This document shows positions 40,801-50,918 of a DNA stretch of 64,000 bases, one piece after another. The translations under genes and the position numbers were made by a program. Below the pieces are notes generated by a model. It was not told where the DNA came from. It worked only from the letters and a program-made list of their open reading frames with translations, and searched no databases. This stretch comes from Musa acuminata AAA Group. Lineage: Eukaryota; Streptophyta; Magnoliopsida; Zingiberales; Musaceae. The stretch is from positions 40,544,501 through 40,608,500 of the forward strand of contig NC_088335.1 of the NCBI RefSeq assembly GCF_036884655.1, written 5' to 3'. Each line of letters begins with the position of its first letter. The stretch's first letter is position 1.

Positions 40801-41877
40801 TTAAATTTGGTGGTGAGTTATTTTTCGTTTTTACCAAAGTTTCTTCAAGAGTTCATTCCTTGCCTTCTGTGATATTTTGTATCTGAACAACTGTTCTATC
40901 GGTGATCTTTCGAAATCCATTCTGCATTTTTACCCTCCCCGGTATCATAGGTTAATTTGCCAACCAATCACGGAAGATGGAACCATCATATGACGTCATT
41001 GTTTGTACAAGCTGCGAGCCATGTTTTAACCATTTGCACGTGCTGATATAGTTCCATTATAAAACAGCCTGTCAATATTTGCCATATTCCTGATAGGTCA
41101 TTCATTTAGATGAATCCTGGATATATGTGTGACTTTCAAATCTGTGCTTTAGCTGTGGTCAGACATGTTTTCTTCAAATTGATCATTCATCTATAAGTAG
41201 AATTAGTTCAATATACAGGGACCAGAAACCATTGCTACTTGATTAACACTAGCTCTTCTCTTATCTTTCTCTTCTTAGAGGTATTTGTCTTAATATTTCA
41301 GTTCCGGATGCTCAAACTGAAGCCAAAGATGAGCAAAAATTCACTCCATTTACTGGTACTGGAAGAAGGTTAGATGGAAAGCCTTCAAAGGACCAAGCTT
41401 CAACTATTGTTTCCCCAATGGAAGATCCCAAATCAGAAGCCGTAAACAGCATAAAGCAGTCAACACCGTCCACTTTGCAGAGCAACCCTTCTCGTCAAAG
41501 TATGGGAAAGCTTGTTTTTGGTTCAAGTTCCATTCATGCTTCAAGAGAAGCACAGAAGGTGCAAAACTTGTTCTTACCTGATTGATCATTGTTTCTATTA
41601 TCCGATAAGGATGAAAATAATACAAATTTAGATTCTATCCAAATGATGTTGCACCAACCATATGGTTGATATTAGGTGCCATTTGACCAGCCATATGGGC
41701 AATATATTTTTATGGACTCCTGGTGACAATATTTATGCACTTATAGCAGCTGAAACAAAATTGTTTTATTGTTTTTTGTAGGTTGCCTCTAAAGAAATAA
41801 AGGAAGAACCTGCAAAGAAAGAAGAAGAACCAAAGTTCCAGGCCTTCACTGGCAAGAAATACTCCTTAAGAGGTTGA
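23633..41877 (+). CDS. UFD1: UFD1, ubiquitin fusion degradation protein 1 (spliced, 9 coding exons)
   Basis: UFD1 pairs with NPL4 as the adaptor that brings ubiquitinated substrates to the CDC48/p97 AAA-ATPase in cytosol and nucleus. Exons with good GT..AG borders and matching phases: 26686-26763, 27016-27040, 27136-27168, 27324-27445, 27558-27688, 27832-28055, 41302-41558, 41782-41877 (TGA at 41875). The first coding exon is inferred: 23597-23635 has a clean acceptor and ends in AAAATG, giving [10 protein letters not shown] as in plant homologues. The product is about 322 residues, the usual length. The UFD1 fold covers about 8-180 ([42 protein letters not shown]). Two CDC48-binding SHP-type motifs are at about 219-229 ([11 protein letters not shown]) and 310-322 ([10 protein letters not shown]). 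The 13.2-kb intron 28056-41301 is filled with retrotransposons, yet no coding change is seen. Only the first exon is uncertain. Confidence 0.93.
23636..26685 (+). other. UFD1 intron between the putative start exon and the FFEGFGYHG exon
   Basis: AT-rich, about 3.05 kb, with no recognisable element. Short open frames at 23919-24131 and 25673-25951 match no family I know and lack splice context. The acceptor is TTTTTTGTATCAG at 26685. Confidence 0.5.
28838..29035 (+). repeat. Purine-rich block with (GA)n in the UFD1 intron
   Basis: Starts with about a dozen GA units (28841-28865) and stays almost wholly A and G on the plus strand for about 200 bases (GGAGAAGAGGAGG-type runs). The flanks (GTAACAGTACTGTACAATAT at 28785 and GGTACCAATACC at 29078) contain short palindromes that suggest an old small transposon, but no ends could be paired. 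Confidence 0.7.
29800..30257 (-). repeat. 3' LTR of the LARD-like element
   Basis: Homologous to 33930-34376 and to the solo LTR at 37312-37756. Plus-strand start TGTCATGAACTTAG, end TTTTGTCTGTGATA; the terminal TG (minus strand) has decayed to TA. Confidence 0.8.
30258..33916 (-). other. Internal region of the LARD-like element, no gene seen
   Basis: 3.66 kb of rather even base composition with many short open frames on both strands. None shows a capsid, CCHC, protease, RT, RNase H or integrase motif. I list it as non-coding element DNA. Confidence 0.65.
33930..34376 (-). repeat. 5' LTR of the LARD-like element
   Basis: Plus-strand start TGTCATGAGCTTAG, end GTCTGTGGCA. On the minus strand it contains a TATAAAGG promoter box near 34288. 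The adjacent primer site sets the element's direction. Confidence 0.8.
34740..34799. repeat. Compound microsatellite (TG)n(AG)n
   Basis: About 13 TG units followed directly by about 17 AG units, between the two intronic retrotransposons. Confidence 0.95.
35024..35628 (+). repeat. 5' LTR of the CRM-like element
   Basis: Starts TAACACGG (3' copy TGACACGG) and ends CCCCGGTATCA. It is 605 bp and is preceded by TSD TAGGT. Confidence 0.9.
35632..35643 (+). other. Primer-binding site of the CRM-like element
   Basis: TGGTATCAGAGC three bases after the 5' LTR, the initiator tRNA-Met primer site. Confidence 0.92.
35659..36720 (+). pseudogene. gag of the CRM-like element (interrupted)
   Basis: It starts [13 protein letters not shown], with stops in the first 45 codons (35736 region and near 35790) and one at about 36376. 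Between them are the capsid segment [19 protein letters not shown] (from 35932) with [16 protein letters not shown], then [13 protein letters not shown]. The zinc knuckle near 36590 reads [16 protein letters not shown]: its second cysteine is tyrosine and its glycine is arginine, so zinc binding is probably lost. Confidence 0.85.
36721..37134 (+). pseudogene. Protease region of the CRM-like element, ends in a deletion
   Basis: The active site reads [13 protein letters not shown] (near 36870), a D-S-G retropepsin motif. [11 protein letters not shown] follows, the usual flap-distal signature. Directly after GRPW the frame breaks, and the next recognisable piece in another frame is [10 protein letters not shown], so roughly 25 codons are missing. 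Protease and polymerase are thus no longer in one frame. Confidence 0.8.
37312..37756 (+). repeat. Solo LTR inside the CRM-like element, 4-bp TSD ACAT
   Basis: It starts TGTCACGGAC and ends GTCCGTGACA, a perfect 10-bp terminal inverted repeat. It is related to the LTRs of the element at 29800-34376 but better preserved. The flanks are ACAT (37308-37311) and ACAT (37757-37760). Removing it and one ACAT brings the interrupted pol sequence together between ISEEIP and LPPLRDIQ. The duplication is 4 bp, not the 5 bp seen for the other elements here. Confidence 0.88.
37773..39170 (+). pseudogene. Reverse transcriptase and RNase H of the CRM-like element
   Basis: 465 open codons with RT motifs [22 protein letters not shown] and YFDD (aspartates 169 and 170), the [18 protein letters not shown] stretch typical of chromoviruses, and RNase [16 protein letters not shown] and YSDHEAL. 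It ends at a TAA (39168-39170). The same frame continues to the integrase, so this is one nonsense mutation. CVYSRTINK carries a tyrosine where the family has aspartate. Confidence 0.88.
39171..40433 (+). pseudogene. Integrase and C-terminal tail of the CRM-like element, overlapping the 3' LTR
   Basis: In frame with the RT part. It has the HHCC zinc finger (ending [11 protein letters not shown]), and the catalytic core with [16 protein letters not shown] and [14 protein letters not shown]; the second aspartate and the glutamate are separated by 35 residues. The [19 protein letters not shown] module and [15 protein letters not shown] follow. The stop at 40433 lies 90 bases inside the 3' LTR, so the last 29 residues are LTR-encoded. 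This overlap is a known feature of CRM elements. Confidence 0.88.
40331..40343 (+). other. Polypurine tract of the CRM-like element
   Basis: AACCAGGGGAGAT directly precedes the 3' LTR start TGACACGG. It is also translated, as part of the integrase tail. Confidence 0.75.
40344..40947 (+). repeat. 3' LTR of the CRM-like element
   Basis: TGACACGGCAG to CCCCGGTATCA, 604 bp, followed by TSD TAGGT. Confidence 0.9.
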
Positions 41878-42783
41878 TCAGCTGCCAATTGTTCCCATCT
41901 TGTATTTTGGAGTGTCTGGATGACAGGAAGTGGTTTTCACTTTAATGTTTTGTACTGTTCCTGTCATCCCTCTTGAATCTTTGTTTTTAATTTATTAATC
42001 TAAGATTATATGTGATATAATATGGGTTGTGAACTAGTTATTTTTCCTGACATCATCCTTTACCATCCTCGATTCTTCGCTTCTTATCCTTACTGTCAAA
42101 TTAAGGATATGGAGGGAGTTCTTGTGACGTGCCAAATGATTCCATTATCTCGAGGCATTTCTTTTTCTATTTTTATCTTTCAGCTGACAAACACCATCTT
42201 TATGGTAGATTAAGAATTGTTGTGCAGGTCAGAGTATGAACCTGCAAGGCCAACACATGCTATGCTGTAAAGGTATAGGTTCATATCATTCAGACAAGTT
42301 TATTGACATTGTTTTGATGTTGTTGTGATTTGACATCTAAGGCTTGATTGTATGTGTTCTGGCATAGGTGCAAAGTGAGCACGACACGAGTTCACCCAAG
42401 TGAAGGTTCCATGCAAGGTTGACATCAGTGTTTCACGAAATGGAGGTAAGAGCTCTCCAAAAATGTCTATTTAGTGATTCACTTTGGTCGAAAGCATGCA
42501 TACTAAGAACATGAGCAACTCGTGGTAAATATATCATATCATATTCTCTTATTCCATAACATGGCATATGCATCTACCTACTCTCCCCCATCCATATGCT
42601 ATCATGCCTTCAAGACTTCAGTCAATCATTGTACCGGGCTTCTGCCATCCTCCACCCGTTCCCCATGTCGCATCCTCTGCCCTGCCCCATTAAATTACCT
42701 GCCCCTGCATCTCCCTCTCGCACACGCGCACGCACAGAAAGACGAACACTTTGGCTTGGAGTTCTCCGACGAACCAATCCGTA
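41878..42783 (+). promoter_or_regulatory. UFD1 3' region and bHLH promoter/5' leader
   Basis: About 900 bases separate the UFD1 stop from the bHLH start. The first part is T-rich and suits a 3' untranslated region. GTAAATATATCAT at about 42525 is a possible TATA box for the bHLH gene, followed by a C-rich leader (CATCTCCCTCTCGCACACGC). No G-box pair or other decisive element was seen. Confidence 0.4.
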
Positions 42784-44037
42784 ATGGACGAGCTCATTAT
42801 CTCCCCTTCATCCTCCTCCTCTTGCTTGCACCAGCCGACGGCCACCGCTCTCCAACACCGCCTGCAGCGCCTCCTCGAAGCCCGCCCCGAGTGGTGGGCC
42901 TATGCCATCTTCTGGCGCGCCTCCCCCGACCACCGCCTCCTCTCCTTCGCCGACGGCCACTTCCGCGGTGCTCGCTCCGTCGCCGACCGTAGGTCCGGCG
43001 CCGACGCCGTCGACGACGCCGAGTGGTTCTACGCCGTGTCACTGAGCCGCTCGTTCGTGGTGGCCGGGGACGCCACCGCCGTTGCGGCTGTCCCCGCCCG
43101 CGTCTACAGCTCGCTTGCGCCGGTGTGGCTGGCGGGCGCGCATGCGCTCCAGGCGTGCGGGTGCGACCGCACCCGCGAGGCCCAGCTTCACGGGATCGAG
43201 ACGCTGGCCTGCGTCCAGGTACGCGGCGGCGTACTCGAGCTCGGCTCCACGGATATCATCGGGGAGAACTGGGTCGTGATGCAGCAGGCCAAGGCCGTCT
43301 TCTCCACGCTGCCGCACGACGCCGCCCTCGCCACCGGCGCGGCCCAGACGATCGCGACCGCCCCGTCGCCTGCGGTGAGGAAGGACGGGGCCGGCCACTC
43401 GTCTTCCGTCGACTCGGGCCACTCGGACTCGGACGGCGGACTGACGGTGGAGCACCGCCGGCCCAAGAAACGGGGGCGGAAGACCGTTAGCGGCACACGC
43501 GAGGCGCCCGCGAGCCACGTCGAGGCGGAGCGGCAGCGCCGCGAGAAGCTGAACCACCGCTTCTACGCGCTGCGCTCGGTGGTTCCCAACGTGTCGCGGA
43601 TGGACAAGGCGTCGCTGCTGGCGGACGCCGTGGCCTACATCCAGGAGCTCAAGGCCAAGGTCGACAAGCTGGAGGCGGAAGGCAAGACGGCCACGAAAGA
43701 GATCACAGTGGAGCAAACCGCCGGTCACAGCGCCGACGCCGGCGCCGCGACGAGCAGCACCACGACCAGCGCCACCACACTCACCAAGGCGGCAATGGAG
43801 GTTGAGGTGAAGCTGCTGGGTGCCGAGGCGCTGATAAGGGTGCAGTCGGAGGACCGGGGCCACCCACCAGCGAGGCTGATGGCGGCACTGCGCGACCTGG
43901 AGCTCCGCGTGCACCACGCGAGCGTGTCGAGCCTGGAGCAGGTGGTGCTGCAGGACGTGGTGGCGAAGGTGCCAACCGAGCTGCAGCGCGAGGACGGCCT
44001 CAGGGCTGCCCTCCTCGCCAGGATTGACAAGCACTGA
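42784..44037 (+). CDS. MYC-type bHLH transcription factor (bHLH14-like), intronless
   Basis: 417 residues from [12 protein letters not shown]. An ATG 33 bases upstream is in frame, but this start fits the family N-terminus. The bHLH-MYC_N region spans about 20-175 ([11 protein letters not shown] at 35-45, [10 protein letters not shown], then [11 protein letters not shown] and [11 protein letters not shown]). The bHLH domain starts at S244 ([20 protein letters not shown], with the H-E-R residues that contact an E-box/G-box), followed by [22 protein letters not shown]-terminal ACT-like domain covers about 338-410. Such proteins bind CACGTG sites as dimers and meet JAZ repressors through the N-terminal region, linking them to jasmonate signalling. 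The short length fits bHLH14 better than MYC2. The coding region is very GC-rich, as in many commelinid genes; open frames on the other strand are by-products. Confidence 0.93.
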   Translation: MDELIISPSSSSSCLHQPTATALQHRLQRLLEARPEWWAYAIFWRASPDHRLLSFADGHFRGARSVADRRSGADAVDDAEWFYAVSLSRSFVVAGDATAVAAVPARVYSSLAPVWLAGAHALQACGCDRTREAQLHGIETLACVQVRGGVLELGSTDIIGENWVVMQQAKAVFSTLPHDAALATGAAQTIATAPSPAVRKDGAGHSSSVDSGHSDSDGGLTVEHRRPKKRGRKTVSGTREAPASHVEAERQRREKLNHRFYALRSVVPNVSRMDKASLLADAVAYIQELKAKVDKLEAEGKTATKEITVEQTAGHSADAGAATSSTTTSATTLTKAAMEVEVKLLGAEALIRVQSEDRGHPPARLMAALRDLELRVHHASVSSLEQVVLQDVVAKVPTELQREDGLRAALLARIDKH

Positions 44038-45689
44038 CCTCCTAACGACATGATCTTCGTCTCGTCCTTGTTGTGTTTCGTAGCCAGCACGCAGGTCTTT
44101 TCCCATGTCTTGCCCTCTCTACATGGAACCAAGACCTACTCGGCATCAATGCATCAACTTCCTTCTTCTTCTTCATCAAATGATTGGTTATATTAGTGCA
44201 TCAAACAGAACAAGAACACCCATTTGGAGAAGTGCCACTAGGTTTAGTTAGCTCAAAGCTGGAGGAGGAAGACGACAATGCCGACACCATCGACAGAAGG
44301 GGGGGAGGAAGAGCCGCCGCATGCAACCTTCACATCGACGTTTGCTGGAGGCATTTGAAGTAATTAGTAACGACAAGAAGTCTGTGACCACACGAAAGGG
44401 GAATGTTGCAAGGATCAGAGGACACTTGGATTGTAACCATACGAACGGAGCACTGGCAGACTCCATAGATGGTACGGACATCGAACATGATTGGCGGAGG
44501 TAGGTTGCAGATGGATCGACGTGGAACGAAGCTAGATATGCTAAACGTGGGAGCCGTATCTAGTGGACCTGATCACAGTTCGAATGGGAAATGAACTGAC
44601 CAAGAATTAGAGTTATCAGACTGAAAAATAAAAAATAAATTTATCTTTTTGGAATAATTTAATAAACAGATAACTCCAAGGATATTTTGAGAAAACAAAA
44701 AAAAATAGGTTGTTTCGATTCAAAATCGAAACCGTCGATTCCTCCTTTACTGAGATTGAAACTGATTCAATTCTAATTTCAAATTCGAGATATTATCACG
44801 GACCATCGAGTGCTGCCACCTAAGCAAAGCAAAACAAATAGTGGGATAGGCAATGAATGACACGTAGGTCTCTAACGTTGTACATAGCTTATGTAACGAG
44901 AGAGTTTTATAGGTAAATAGGAGGATTTTTATCTAACAATTAATTACCATTAACTACGATATTATTGTACGTTCGGTGTATATCTCATTGCCACTTGGCT
45001 ATAGGAGAGTAGCATGCAAGCATGTGATTTCAATCGTATGTGGAGAAACGACATTGGGTAACTAATAATGGATGCCACTACGAGAAGGCATTTGTTTTTT
45101 TGCTGGTTTGAAAGAAAAAGTAGGTCAGCTGTCAACGAAATAGTCTAACGAAGCTTTCCTCGTCTCACTTCAATAATTTACTACGCACGATTGGCTGGCA
45201 CACCGGTCTTGGGTGAGATTCCCTAGTTCTCATTTATATTACTAATCTTAGCACCATGCACCACGCGAACTAATATTATATATCGTTAGGACTCCAATTA
45301 AAATGAATAAGAATGAGAAAACTATAAATACACAAAAGGAATCTATTTAAATTTACTAGATGTGAAGTGTTTCCTAGTTTTTTCTTTCTTGTGATTTAAT
45401 GCAACCATAAACTTAGAGATACTTATTCTTGTAAATCTCGGAAATGATGTAATTTGTCCTTTGAAATTTTAGTATAATATATACGTCCCTCCAAATGTTA
45501 TTTTCCATTTCTAATCGTAATTAAGATCAACTGAATTGAGTTTAGAATACATGTATTTTTTATTCACTTTATGCTTGTATTAGTTAAGATTATAATATAG
45601 AGATTTTAGATTTTAAAAAAATTATATCTTATATTCCCAGTTAATATATGTTCATGTAAGTTTCAAAGGTTCATATTTAATTTAAGTAA
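44038..45689. other. Intergenic DNA downstream of the bHLH gene, no gene seen
   Basis: After a probable 3' untranslated part comes mixed sequence. 44235-44520 is more GC-rich (GGAGGAGGAAGACGAC, GAAGGGGGGGAGG) and could be a decayed gene or element fragment, but I find no domain. The rest is AT-rich. Confidence 0.5.
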
Positions 45690-46378
45690 CTTTGTGCATC
45701 AGTGATATGCGGACAAGAAGATTACCACAAATTGGTTTAAGAGTACTGATACGACATATTTTGGCCCCCAAGACACATCAAGTCAGAATCCGTACTAAGA
45801 CATTGCTCGGCCTCAGGAGCCCTGAGACGATGCCGCCCCCAAGACACCCTAAGTTAGAATCCATACTAAGGCACTGTTCGGCACGTTCACCACGCCAACC
45901 TGCGTACGACCGACCCACGTACAGTAATATAAAGACCTCTAGCCAGCATCTGGCCAGGGGTGGAAAAAAATAAATTGATCACTCCACTGACTTGCTCGTC
46001 GGAGGGGCCTCGTCGGGTGATCTCGACAAGGGCCATTTTTACAGGAAAACGCGGCCACCTCACGATGGCGAGTTGCCAACCACTCGAAAATCGCCATCCA
46101 GTGCACGAAGGTGAGCAGCCAATCGGTCCGGATCCCGACCAATGCTAACCCACACTCCTTCCCGAGGGCACGGCCACCTCACAAAGACGAGCTGCCAACC
46201 ACCCCGGAGAAGGAGAGACACAGCTTGGCATACACTGCACCCGGATCGACACACCAAGGAACGCTGATCAACACCCCATCGTGAGGGCCCGGTCGATCTC
46301 GGCATCCAGCTCAGCTGATAAAAGACTCCCGACATCGACCCGTGGACCAGGCTGTGCTGACTCACCACCCACGACACA
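45690..46378 (+). repeat. Probable Tat-type gypsy LTR fragment
   Basis: A sharp GC-rich island in AT-rich DNA. It has AATATAAAGACC as a promoter box (about 45929), then CTGACTTGCTCGTCGGAGGG followed by a CTCGTCGGGTGATC-like repeat, as in the U5 of Tat/Athila LTRs. It ends ACCCACGACACA before TTTG, which resembles an LTR end and primer-site start. No gag or pol adjoins it. The left edge is uncertain. Confidence 0.5.
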
Positions 46379-46900
46379 TTTGTTCACTAACAAGTGCCAT
46401 GAGTGAATGTTTGAATATTTATCAGCACGAAACATTTGAAAATGAAATATTAATTTTTTTTACATTGATTTTGAGCAGCCTTGTATTCATTTTAGAAACA
46501 TAGTATGGTACTGCTTTTAGAATCAATGTAAGTGATGTTTTGTCATTAAAGTACCTAAACATTCATGTTTTACTTTTAAAAAAAGGGTTAAATCTTTGTC
46601 TTAAAGAATGACCACAAATGGAGTCATTTTTATCAATTCTATTTTAATTCCTTTTATTAAATGATATCAATGGAGCAACCTATTATCTTTATTACCAAAG
46701 TTTCTGAATAAATGTAGTAAAAAAATCAAATTAATTATTCAGAAATGTCATATTGTACCAAGAAAATAGTGTACCCTTCTAAAAAACAATGTTCAATTCT
46801 CAAAATCTTAAATAATACATTCAAAATTGATTGATAATACATATGTTGTAATCATAGTTAAAAAAAATTATTTTAAATAATTATACTATAGTAAACCCTG
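46379..46900. other. AT-rich spacer, nothing recognised
   Basis: Very AT-rich; no open frame, element end or repeat that I can support. Confidence 0.4.
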
Positions 46901-47560
46901 ATAAAATTAATTTAAATAATTAGGATTAGATACAATAAAAAAATAAGGATTTAGAGCAACTAAAAGAGTTATTAGCTACATCAAAGAAACTCTCAATTAT
47001 GGTATCCGTTATAAACAGATAAAAGATTTGAAGTTATATTCTATGCTAATAGTGATTGAGCTGGTTGGGTAAACAATAGAAAAAATACTTTGAGATTTAT
47101 GCTTAGCCTTGACACATGGGTGATTTTATGAACAACAAAAAAGTAAAACAGTGTTATTATCTCAAGCTTTAAAGCAAAGTATATTACGACTACAAGTATC
47201 GTATATCAAACAATTTGATTTCGAAGAATTCTAGTAAATCTTAAAAAAAAAAGATAAATTAACTAAAATCTAATGTAATAATAACTCTACTATTGTAATG
47301 ACGAATAATCATGTTTTCACTGGCATATCAACATCGTTTTATTCATGAACTAATTAATAAAAAAAAAATTAAATGAATTACTATAGCACCGAAGATTATT
47401 TTGTCGACAACTTTACAAAAGCATTAGCGAAAAAAATTTATTTTTTAAAGATAACTTCAAATTATAACTACTTTGAATTAAAGAGGTATGATAAAATTAA
47501 ATCAAATAGTTATGATTAGATATAATAAAAGATATGAATTTAGATTAAGATAAATAGATG
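46901..47560 (+). pseudogene. Decayed Ty1/copia RNase H flanked by LTR fragments
   Basis: Between two related segments (TGATAAAATTAATTTAAATAA at 46902 and TGATAAAATTAAATCAAATAG at about 47489) the plus strand still reads as the copia RNase H end. ANSD, then a stop in the tryptophan place, then AGW lie near 47050; TKNxVF-like and YYSTED...FTKAL pieces follow near 47300-47420. Many stops are present. The right segment starts right after AAAGAGGTA, the usual polypurine tract, so the flanking pieces are LTR remnants. All other genes of the element are gone. Confidence 0.72.
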
Positions 47561-50083
47561 AAAATGAAAAATTTTGTTTGGTCATGGTTGATTTTTTTGT
47601 TTAAAAAATTTATACTTTATCATTTTAACTAATATAAATATATCGTTTAAGATAAATCTAAAATATGATAAATTGAAAGTACTTTTTCGTTTTTTTTTCT
47701 ATTATTTAAGTTCTGCATAAAGCAAACCTGTCACATTACCTCGATATTTGTATCATTTGTCACAATCTAAGAGATAACTAATATATTAAAATTATGAATT
47801 CTAAACTGACCTTATATTCTTTTGTCGCATTAGATGATTGGTCAAAGTTGAAGTAGGCAACACTGATTCGTGAATAAGAGAGAGCTTCCGAACACGACAC
47901 ACGATAGAGAATCCATCACAGCAAGGAGAATTGATAGGAAAAGCTGCATGCAATGTCTAACTCGATCAGAATGATATGATTGAGATGAGGCAGGTAGGAG
48001 ATGGAATAGAGTGCAAGCCTGGAAACATACTCCAAGAGACCAGGAGACAAGGAATAGAGGTAGCTACGATATAAATTGCATGGGATTTATCTCCTGGTCT
48101 CATAGACAATGAATTGCTGCCATCTATTCTGAAGAAAATGCAGTTAATACAATTGAAAGGGAGCTTTCATCGTCCTTTTCTGAGCCATCTTCTCATCCTA
48201 TGAGATGTGGGTAACATAGCATCTTAGCTAATTTTAGCACTTCAAGAAAATACATTCATTAATCTAAATTAATTATATATATATATATATATATATTATC
48301 ATAAAAAAAGTTTCTTTGTTGACTTTTCTCGATAGATGCTTCCTTTTCATATTTTTCAAAGGGTGTTTCCCAATTTATTATAATTCTTGGAATGTCCCCT
48401 AATAAGAAAATTAAAGGAGTATTGTTTGCACCTTATGAGTTGATCCATATGATGTACTAGTCTAATATTTTATTATAGGTATTTTTTTAATTAGATTTAT
48501 ATTATTTTAAGGATAATATAAGTATATTCAAAAACACTATAATTGATATAATTGATATGGAACTCTCCCTCTTTGGTTGTTCTTGGGATACTTTTTTTTT
48601 ATATTTGAGTTGAGTTGATTTCAGTTGGATTTTGAGTTTATTTTATCACTGTAAACCTATTAAAAACCCTAACACTATAAATCTTATACATGAGGGATTG
48701 AACTGATTTATATATAGCATATTTATCTTGCCTGGAGATATTTCAGAAATTTTGACTGTTAGAAATGCTCATTGGGAAACATGAATTTTTTCATGTGTAT
48801 ATATATAGCGATTTCTTTCTAAAAAATCTTTATTTTGAATATTTTCCAAAAGCGCACCTCTTTTTTTTTTCTCATATAATATTTTTAATTAAAAACTCAA
48901 AATACCTCTAAAAAATCTTTTCATCAATTTTTTCTCATTTTTTTTATCAATTTTAAACTGTTATAGTATTTTTATTTGACTCATTTATAGTGTTTTATAA
49001 TATCATTTATAATATTTTATTAAGGTATTAAAAAATATAAATACTATTAAAAAATACTATAAGTGACATCATATTGTATTTCTTTAGTTGTCATTACTCA
49101 TAGACTAATCCGATGTTATATTTTTAGGCTTATAGTTAGTTTGATTAAGCTGAGTCTATCTATATAATTTATATGTTTTCGTGTATAACTTATAATATTT
49201 TTATTATGGTAGTTAAAACACTGTAACAAATCAATCTTAAATTTTATTCGAGTGATGTTATGCCTAAACCATTGCAAATACCTATTTAAATCATAGTATA
49301 ATATATCAAATGATTTCTAGTATATTTTGATTTTATTTAATTTATTTATGGTGTCTTCAAGTAAGTTTTACTATGTTTTTATTGCAGTAGTCAAAATAGT
49401 ATGAGAGGTCAAAACAATTTTTATTATCTAAAATTTGTATAATCGTAATAACTCTTTAAATATCATGATGTTATTATTTCTTCATGGTTGATTAAAAATT
49501 TTAGCTTGTCACATATGTCATCGTCGTTAATATTCATCTAAATAACTGAGTTTAACTGTTTCGAGATATAGCTTATATTTTAAAATAATAAAACTAAGTA
49601 TTCTTAATGTAAATTAGATATTCATCTAAGATTTAACTTTTCCTTATACGAAGATTATTAAAATAATATATGTGCAAGTTTTTTTAAAAAAATAAAAAAA
49701 ATCATATATGCTAAAATAAAATATAGAGAGATTGATTGTCTACTTGGAAGAGTTAGCATGTGAAATGAGACATTTGATTCCTGTGAGAAGCTAAATAATT
49801 GTGACAAATAAATATTCTTGTACATCTTTCTTTCTCTCACTTCAATAATGTACTACTAATCAATGGTTTAGTTTAATAGTCACGTAATCTAATATAACCA
49901 TGTCATCAACATGGGAATTGTTATATCGAGGATAATGTATTGTTGCACGGCTTTTGGACTCACTCACTTATAGAAAGAATATAGCAGGAAAAAACAATAA
50001 AATACATCGTAAAGATAATATATATTTAATGTTTATAAAATTGTAAGGTACTTCTTACAGTAATTGATACCGTCCGTACATGT
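47561..50083. other. AT-rich intergenic DNA, no gene seen
   Basis: Contains a short TA microsatellite (48274-48297) and stretches of ATA/TTA-rich sequence. No coding region, RNA gene or element end can be supported. Confidence 0.45.
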
Positions 50084-50112
50084 GGGGGGGGGGGGGGGGG
50101 GGGGGGGGGGGG
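50084..50112. repeat. G29 homopolymer
   Basis: 29 consecutive G on the plus strand after ACATGT and before TGTTTCC. It is isolated in AT-rich DNA. The exact length may be a sequencing estimate. Confidence 0.9.
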
Positions 50113-50918
50113 TGTTTCCTATGTTTATGGTATTTGATCTTACAAGCGAGTTACACATATCATATATTGGGTTTCTTAAACGAAATTTATAATAATTGAT
50201 TCTGATTGTTCGATATGTCAGGGATTAGAGTATACTAGCATCTAATCTTATTGTGAGTTTACAAGTTAAAGTGAATTGGTTCGATGGGATATTCTATAAA
50301 ACTACATTAAGTGTGCCTGTTGACAAATATTTCTTTCATACTTAAGTTTGGTAAAACAATTAGGGGATTAAAGAAAAAAATAATAATATACTAAAATTGT
50401 TTGAGGGTTTCAAATAACACACCAAGGAACTTATGGGAGGAGGAGCTATGATTACCATTTGGGATTAAGTGACCAATCTATCTAAAAAATAATTATGTGA
50501 AATTTTCGGTGATTAATGGATCATAGAGGCATCTAACAAATCATCGGATGTTATCACCGTTGAGCTCGAATAAACAAGAAAGGATCTAGATATCTGAGTC
50601 CATGTTGATGTAGACATGATAGTATGCGAGATGATCGAATTGTCTATATGTTAAAACCCTGTTATCGATATTAAAACTCACCTTGAGTAGATTGATGGAT
50701 CGTGCACTAGTCACAAAAAAAAAAAAAAAACATCCAACCTGTTATATCAGTTAATATGGGCAAAATAAAATAAAATTATGCATATATGTCTATTCAATTT
50801 ATTTTTTTGATCTAATTGATAATCGATAAGTTACATTTTATCATAACTGAAAATATTATTATCTTGATGTCGTTAATTAGAGAGTCAAAATAGCTTGATT
50901 CGATCCCAAAGGTAAAGA

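Larger units (their letters stand above)
35024..40947 (+). mobile_element. CRM-like Ty3/gypsy chromovirus in the UFD1 intron, TSD TAGGT, carrying a solo LTR
   Basis: LTRs 35024-35628 and 40344-40947 are flanked by TAGGT at 35019-35023 and 40948-40952. The order is primer site, gag, protease, reverse transcriptase, RNase H, integrase, polypurine tract. The integrase C-terminus ([15 protein letters not shown]) and the fact that the reading frame runs into the 3' LTR resemble the CRM clade, which favours centromeres; there is no standard chromodomain. LTRs differ at about 28 of 604 sites by my count (4-5%). The left LTR's terminal TG has become TA. It is broken by nonsense codons, a deletion near the protease end, and a solo LTR at 37312-37756. 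Confidence 0.92.
28056..41301 (+). other. 13.2-kb intron of UFD1 filled by LTR retrotransposons
   Basis: The donor G|GTTTC at 28056 and acceptor TTTCAG at 41301 join codons in phase 1. Inside lie a non-autonomous LTR element (29800-34376) and a CRM-like chromovirus (35024-40947) that itself carries a solo LTR (37312-37756). Without these about 2.7 kb of ordinary intron would remain. Both full elements carry their own LTR promoters; the CRM-like one is in the sense direction of UFD1 and the other is antisense. Confidence 0.9.

Noticed and set aside
43039..44106. 355-codon open frame on the minus strand opposite the bHLH gene
   Set aside because: It is a by-product of very high GC in third codon positions of the sense gene; the translation is low in complexity and has no domain, whereas the sense frame has a full bHLH protein.
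44248..44481. 77-codon minus-strand frame downstream of the bHLH gene
   Set aside because: Low-complexity Arg/Pro/Cys-rich translation, no conserved motif, and no supporting promoter or intron signals.
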